Below, in pieces: positions 31,807 to 35,968 of a stretch of 35,968 bases of DNA (positions are counted from its first letter, which is position 1; each line of letters starts with the position of its first letter). Position numbers and translations under genes: made by a program. The stretch lies in assembly GCF_030825785.1 (NCBI RefSeq), contig NZ_JAPJPG010000014.1:1-35968 (forward strand). The letters run 5' to 3'. The notes under the pieces were generated by a model. That model was not told where the DNA came from. It did not search any database and saw only the letters and a list, made by a program, of their open reading frames with translations. The DNA comes from Anaerococcus sp. (lineage in GTDB: Bacteria; Bacillota; Clostridia; Tissierellales; Peptoniphilaceae).

Positions 31807-32886
31807 CTATTCCTTTCTAATCTTTCCATCTAAGATATATGAAATCTTTTCCTTATCTACGTACTCCAAGCTCTTGGTATTAGTTGCAGTTATTATTGTC
31901 TGAAAGCCCTTGAGGTTTTCTAATAAAAACATAGACCTTTTTTCATCTAATTCTGAAAAGACATCATCAAACAAAATGACAGCCTCATCACCTGTCACTT
32001 CCTTAATCAACCTTACTTCTGCAAGTCTAATATTTAAGATAGCCGAACGCTGTTGGCCTTGTGAAGCAAAGCTTTTGGTATTTTTACCATTTATACTTAT
32101 TTCAATCTCATCCCTATGGATTCCTCTTTGGCTTGTAAGATATTTAAAATCTAAGTCTCTCGCCGACCTAAAAACTTCCTCATATTCTCTAAGAGTTGGA
32201 GCCTTAATATCAGCTTTATAGCTTAGTTTTAACTCTTCCTTATCCGATGTTAGAGATGAGTGAAATTCACTAGCAAATTTATCAATGATTTTGATAAATT
32301 TATCTCTAGTCTTATATATCTTGTATGAAAGTTTGGTAAGAGACTTATCGAAAGCCTCTAGTTGTTCTTCAAAGTAGGGAGCCTTTCGTTTTTTCAAAAG
32401 CTTATTTCTTTGGTAGAGAATCTTATCGTAATCTCTCTTGTTGGCCTTATAAGATAGATCAATTTCTTCTATAATCTCATCTATTAAATCTCTCCTACGA
32501 TTTGGCCCATCCTTAATTATTCCGAGATCTTCTGGAGTAAATAATACAATCTTGAAAAGAGATCTTAAATCTTTCCTCCTATCATATTTTACTCCATTTA
32601 CGAAAATACTCTTATCATTATCCTTTACTTCTATGAAAACTTCTTTAAAAGCCCTTCCCTTTCTTATAATCCCAGAAAGCTTCATCTGGCTTTGAGAAAA
32701 CCTAATTATATCCTTATCTCTAATCTTCTTAAAGCTTGACGCATTAGCCAAATAATAGACACTTTCTAAAAGATTAGTCTTACCCTGGGCATTATCTCCT
32801 ATAAAGATATTGGAGTCTTTATTAAATTCTACATTTTCATAAAAATAATTTCTAAAATTATTTAACTTTAAATCTTTGATCCGCAT
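31807..32886 (-). CDS. recF: DNA replication/repair protein RecF
   Basis: 359 residues. SMC-like ATPase: MRIKDLKLNNFRNYFYENVE start, Walker A IGDNAQGKTN (29-38), signature ASQGQQRSAILNIRLAEV in the last third, Walker B AVILFDDVFSELD. It loads RecA at gaps and acts in replication restart with RecOR. Its ATG overlaps the stop of the S4-domain gene (TAATG). Its position between the S4 gene and gyrB is the standard origin order in Firmicutes. Confidence 0.96.
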   Translation of the reverse strand: MRIKDLKLNNFRNYFYENVEFNKDSNIFIGDNAQGKTNLLESVYYLANASSFKKIRDKDIIRFSQSQMKLSGIIRKGRAFKEVFIEVKDNDKSIFVNGVKYDRRKDLRSLFKIVLFTPEDLGIIKDGPNRRRDLIDEIIEEIDLSYKANKRDYDKILYQRNKLLKKRKAPYFEEQLEAFDKSLTKLSYKIYKTRDKFIKIIDKFASEFHSSLTSDKEELKLSYKADIKAPTLREYEEVFRSARDLDFKYLTSQRGIHRDEIEISINGKNTKSFASQGQQRSAILNIRLAEVRLIKEVTGDEAVILFDDVFSELDEKRSMFLLENLKGFQTIITATNTKSLEYVDKEKISYILDGKIRKE

Positions 32887-33092
32887 TATACAATTGTAAT
32901 AGAAAAATCGTCAAATTCGACTATATCTCCCTTATGAAGCTTCTTACCTGCCACAAAACAAGGGGCGCCATTTACAAGGACTCCTTCTTCCTTGATTATA
33001 GCTTTAGAAAGACCTCCTGTAGGGATAATATTAGTTGCCTTTAGTAAATCTTTTAATTTTATCTCTTCACTTTCAAATTCAATTTTTTCCAT
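32886..33092 (-). CDS. yaaA: S4-domain RNA-binding protein (YaaA/RlbA family)
   Basis: 68 residues from the ATG that follows GAGGTAG. The frame continues to a TTG inside the end of dnaN, which is less likely. S4 fold: LKDLLKATNIIPTGGLSKAI, then VLVNGAPCFVAGKKLHKGDI, with the conserved G-G-x-A/S-K and N-G...R/K...L-x-x-G-D elements. Small proteins of this family, always next to dnaN and recF in Firmicutes, have been linked to ribosome assembly. Spacing is 7 bases from dnaN and a 1-base overlap with recF. Confidence 0.88.
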   Translation of the reverse strand: MEKIEFESEEIKLKDLLKATNIIPTGGLSKAIIKEEGVLVNGAPCFVAGKKLHKGDIVEFDDFSITIV

Positions 33093-33099
33093 ATCTACC

Positions 33100-34212
33100 T
33101 CAATTCGCAAGCCTTACTGGAAGAACTAGGTAGGTAAAGTCCTCATCTTCGTAGGTTGAATTTTCTGGATATATTAGACATGGATTTAGGGATGATTTAA
33201 AATTTAACTTTATCTTTGATGAATCACAAGCCTTTACACCTTCTTGCATATATCTAGCATTAAAGGCTATCTCTAGATCACTTCCCTTTTGCTCTACATC
33301 TATGGCTTCCCTAACATCTCCTATCTCTGAGTTTGACTTTATAAGCATAACATTATCAGAAAGCTCTATTTTTATTAAATTAGCTCTTCCTGGATCTGAT
33401 AGGACTTGGGCACGATCTAGGGAATTGATCAGCTCTCTCTTATCAAGTATAACGCTAGTTTCTGAAATATCATTTATAATATTTCTATAGTCGATAAAGT
33501 TTTTATCAATTACCTTGCATTGCATGGTAGTGCTTCCGCTTGAAAATATTAGGTCATTTTCATTTTTATATAACTTTGTTGTCAAATCATCAGAAATAAT
33601 CCTAGACCACTCTAAAAGTGATCTCTTAGGTATGATGTATTCACTATCCTCGTAGTCTGTTGGATAATCTAGTTTTACCTTTTTTAGGGAGACTCTGTAA
33701 CCATCGAGGGCTACCATATTTACACATCCTTCTTTTAGTTCAAACAATATTCCTGTTAGGGCAAGTTTAGTTTCATCTAGACTTGTAGCAAACTCTGTCT
33801 GTCCTATAGATCTTTTAAGAATGTCATTATCTATTTCTATAGCCTTAGTTTCTGGAATATCTAAATCATTTTTGTCATAATAGTCAAAGACTATTAGGTT
33901 AAAGTTTGAAGATGAACATTTTATAGAGATTTTTCCATCTTTATTTTCTATTATAACTATGTCGTTTGGAAGTTTTCTTACTATATTTGAGATTAGACTT
34001 GCTTTAACAGCCATCTCTCCTTCTTCATCTACGACAGCATCGACATTTGTCTTTATAGATATTTCACCGTCAAAAGCTCTTAGTGAAAGAGAGCTAGCGA
34101 AACATTCGAAGTATATTAATTCATGTATCTGTATATTGGTACTCTTTGAGACAGCTTTCATCGCAATGGTAATAGCATTCATTAAATCTTGCTGATTTAT
34201 TTTAAATTTCAT
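33100..34212 (-). CDS. dnaN: DNA polymerase III beta sliding clamp
   Basis: 370 residues, normal length. Three repeated clamp domains; it starts MKFKINQQDLMNAITIAMKA and contains FATSLDETKLALTGILFEL, VALDGYRVSLKKV and the C-terminal YLVLPVRLAN, whose final segment lines the partner-binding pocket (P-M/V-R-L). The dimeric ring tethers DNA polymerase III to DNA. AAGGAG precedes the ATG. The origin region lies between it and dnaA. Confidence 0.97.
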   Translation of the reverse strand: MKFKINQQDLMNAITIAMKAVSKSTNIQIHELIYFECFASSLSLRAFDGEISIKTNVDAVVDEEGEMAVKASLISNIVRKLPNDIVIIENKDGKISIKCSSSNFNLIVFDYYDKNDLDIPETKAIEIDNDILKRSIGQTEFATSLDETKLALTGILFELKEGCVNMVALDGYRVSLKKVKLDYPTDYEDSEYIIPKRSLLEWSRIISDDLTTKLYKNENDLIFSSGSTTMQCKVIDKNFIDYRNIINDISETSVILDKRELINSLDRAQVLSDPGRANLIKIELSDNVMLIKSNSEIGDVREAIDVEQKGSDLEIAFNARYMQEGVKACDSSKIKLNFKSSLNPCLIYPENSTYEDEDFTYLVLPVRLAN

Positions 34213-34436
34213 TGTTACTCCTTAACTTATTATATATACTTAGTAGTATTATTAGTAGGGCTTGTATAAATGTGGATAAGTTTATATAAAGGCTAAATTG
34301 AGCCAAAAATATCTATTGATAACTTGGGCATAATTAAGGGATAAAACCCTTAGTTTTCCACACTTTCCACAGGATGAAAATTGAAGATAAAAACTTTTGA
34401 TTTATCAACAAACTTATCCACAGGCTTATAAACAAT
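34213..34436. other. oriC: DnaA boxes, DnaA-trios and AT-rich unwinding element between dnaA and dnaN
   Basis: Perfect DnaA boxes: TGTGGATAA (34271-34279) and TTATCCACA (34414-34422). One-mismatch boxes: TTTTCCACA (34354-34362) and TTATCAACA (34402-34410), plus CTTTCCACA (34363-34371). Read leftward from the box at 34271, the sequence runs through a GCCC clamp (34258-34261), six DnaA-trios ACT-ACT-AAT-AAT-ACT-ACT type (34241-34258), and TATATATAATAAG (about 34228-34240). This is the same order as the Bacillus subtilis unwinding site: box, GC-rich, trios, AT-rich. The dnaN ribosome site is at 34217-34222. This is direct sequence evidence for a functional origin. Confidence 0.85.
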
Positions 34437-35816
34437 CTACTCTGTTATCTCCTTCAAAAGCGATTCTATTTCTTCTTTAAAGTCGTCGTCTTCTTCGATT
34501 TGTTTTTGAATTTTATCAATTCCATGCATGACAGTCGTATGGTCTCTGTCAAAGGCATTGGATATTGTTACTAGTGAATCCTCTAATATTTCTCTTGATA
34601 GGAACATGGCTATTTGTCTAGGATTTACTATTTCTTTTTTCCTAGATTTTCCCTTTATATCAGATAATTTGATTCCATACTTATCAGCTACAAACTTCTG
34701 TATATCATCTATTCCTACGCGTTTTTTCTTATCCTTTACTCTAGTAGCAACTCCCTTTATGGCATCTTCCATGGTCACCACTTCTCTATTATCGCTTTTA
34801 GCATAGGCTATTGCGGTAGATAAGGCTCCTTCGAGATCTCTAATATTTGTATCTATATTTTCTGCTATATAAAAGAGAATATTATTATCTATATAGGCAC
34901 CTAACTGGTCGAGCTTTTTCTGAAGTATTGCAACTCTTGTTTCAAAGTCAGGCTTTCCAATATCGACTATAATTCCCCAAGAAAACCTTGATATCAACCT
35001 ATTTTCTAGGTGTTTAATCTCCTTTGGTGGCCTATCAGATGATATTACTATTTGCTTGCCTGTATTATAGAGGTCATTAAAGGTATGGAAGAATTCCTCC
35101 TGGGTTCCTTCTTTACCTGCAATAAATTGAATATCATCTATAAGAAGGATATCAACTGACCTGTACTTTTCTCTGAACTTCTCATTTTTAGTTGACCTAA
35201 GTGCAGATATCATCTCGTTTGTAAACTTCTCACTTGATAGATACATCACATAGGCATCATCTCTATTTTCTAATATTTCGTGGGCAATTGCTTGCATCAA
35301 GTGGGTCTTACCTAGACCACTTTCTCCATATATAAATAAGGGATTGTAAAGTCTTGCTTGGGACTTATTTGAAATATTTTCTGCTACAGCTTGGCTAACG
35401 CCTAGGGCGTATTGGTTTGACTTACCTTCCACGAAGTTTGCGAAAATATTCTCTTCCTCTAGTTGAGGCCTTGGAAATGAATTTACCTTACTTATTCGCA
35501 TCTGACCATTGGGATCATAATCTTTTCCGAGTGTTATGACCTTATTATAATTGTCGGAATCTTTTGCAATTACAGAAACCGTAAGGTCTTTTCCTGTCTT
35601 ATCTTTTATATTATCAAGAGCAATCTGAAGTTGGGGAATCCAGATTTTATCGTAGATAAAGAGGGTATCCTTCTTTGGAACTTCTAGATACAGGGTCTCG
35701 TTATATAAATTTAAGGGCTTAAGAATCCTAATCCATGTATCGAATTGTTGAGTATCGGTAACATGCATTTTCATTTCATTTTTTAATTCATCTGTAATGT
35801 ATTCTAGATTCGTCAT
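34437..35816 (-). CDS. dnaA: Chromosomal replication initiator protein DnaA
   Basis: 459 residues from the ATG eight bases after AAGGAAGG; the frame extends 13 codons upstream with no ribosome site. Domain I (1-80), a short linker (85-120), AAA+ domain III with Walker A GESGLGKTH (164-172), Walker B LLIDDIQ (224-230), sensor region ISSDRPPKE (258-266) and the arginine finger in NRLISRF (272-278). Domain IV helix-turn-helix with the family signature AFDRDHTTVMHGIDKI (421-436). It binds DnaA boxes on both sides of its own gene, so it is likely autoregulated, and it melts oriC to start replication. Confidence 0.97.
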   Translation of the reverse strand: MTNLEYITDELKNEMKMHVTDTQQFDTWIRILKPLNLYNETLYLEVPKKDTLFIYDKIWIPQLQIALDNIKDKTGKDLTVSVIAKDSDNYNKVITLGKDYDPNGQMRISKVNSFPRPQLEEENIFANFVEGKSNQYALGVSQAVAENISNKSQARLYNPLFIYGESGLGKTHLMQAIAHEILENRDDAYVMYLSSEKFTNEMISALRSTKNEKFREKYRSVDILLIDDIQFIAGKEGTQEEFFHTFNDLYNTGKQIVISSDRPPKEIKHLENRLISRFSWGIIVDIGKPDFETRVAILQKKLDQLGAYIDNNILFYIAENIDTNIRDLEGALSTAIAYAKSDNREVVTMEDAIKGVATRVKDKKKRVGIDDIQKFVADKYGIKLSDIKGKSRKKEIVNPRQIAMFLSREILEDSLVTISNAFDRDHTTVMHGIDKIQKQIEEDDDFKEEIESLLKEITE

Positions 35817-35838
35817 CCATACAACCTTCCTTCTAAAG

Positions 35839-35939
35839 TTATACACAAGATACAAAGCTTAAAATATTAAAAGTTAAGCGAGAAAAAATAACTTATCCCC
35901 AAAAATAGGATAACTTGTGGATAACTTTGATGTTGATAA
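35839..35939. promoter_or_regulatory. DnaA-box cluster upstream of dnaA (second half of a bipartite origin)
   Basis: Perfect TGTGGATAA at 35916-35924. One-mismatch boxes TTATACACA (35839-35847), TTATCCCCA (35893-35901) and TGTTGATAA (35931-35939). The dnaA promoter must lie within this region but no clear -35/-10 pair stands out. The window ends at 35968 so the cluster may continue. Confidence 0.75.
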
Positions 35940-35968
35940 TTCTTTTTGCTAAATTTTAGGCTTTATAG

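Noticed and set aside
1..35968. CRISPR array, tRNA or rRNA genes
   Set aside because: No regularly spaced direct repeats and no cloverleaf or rRNA-like stretches were seen on either strand.

Overview
The window is about 36 kb of low-GC (roughly one third GC by eye) Firmicutes chromosome next to the replication origin. The right end carries dnaA, dnaN, a small S4-domain gene, recF, gyrB and gyrA in canonical order. Next to dnaA lie DnaA boxes and a DnaA-trio unwinding element laid out as in Bacillus subtilis. Gene content and low GC suggest an anaerobic Gram-positive coccus of the Peptoniphilaceae type (Anaerococcus, Peptoniphilus or Finegoldia relatives). That placement is inference, because no rRNA is present. 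Nearly every gene reads leftward, away from the origin and with the replication fork.

Layout from left to right: (1) the tail of an AraC-type regulator; (2) a two-gene operon of paralogous TIGR00300 (LOR/SDH, ornithine-cyclodeaminase-like) proteins, one with an altered signature motif; (3) a DUF1232 membrane protein and an unknown 98-residue protein; (4) glmS with a clear glmS ribozyme in its leader; (5) a large oligopeptide ABC transporter locus, oppBCDF plus a small membrane protein, preceded by two tandem substrate-binding lipoproteins that each have their own promoter and terminator; (6) a secreted cell-wall hydrolase divergent from an unknown repeat-containing lipoprotein; (7) a 190-bp inverted-repeat element, either a MITE or a structured RNA; (8) an ABC-2 exporter with a two-component system; (9) a cupin and a DUF1858/DUF438/hemerythrin/PAS protein whose promoter carries a perfect palindrome centred near -41.5; (10) an RsbV/RsbW/sigma-B-like partner-switch module overlapping the end of gyrA; (11) the gyrase, recF, dnaN, dnaA and oriC block.

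The most unusual part is the peptide transporter. OppC carries a seven-repeat RCC1-like beta-propeller between transmembrane helices 1 and 2, predicted to lie outside the membrane. OppF has about 180 extra, highly charged, probably coiled-coil residues between Walker A and the Q-loop. Both binding proteins carry a charged helical insertion of about 80 residues. OppB and OppD are of ordinary size. These look like added domains in a peptide uptake machine that otherwise has the standard architecture. I know of no described function for them.

Likely cooperation (inference): the two lipoproteins capture peptides for the shared OppBCDF pore. The ribozyme tunes GlmS to glucosamine-6-phosphate and so to cell-wall precursor supply. 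The gyrA-linked sigma module is translationally coupled to DNA gyrase. The exporter and two-component genes form a typical sense-and-export block.
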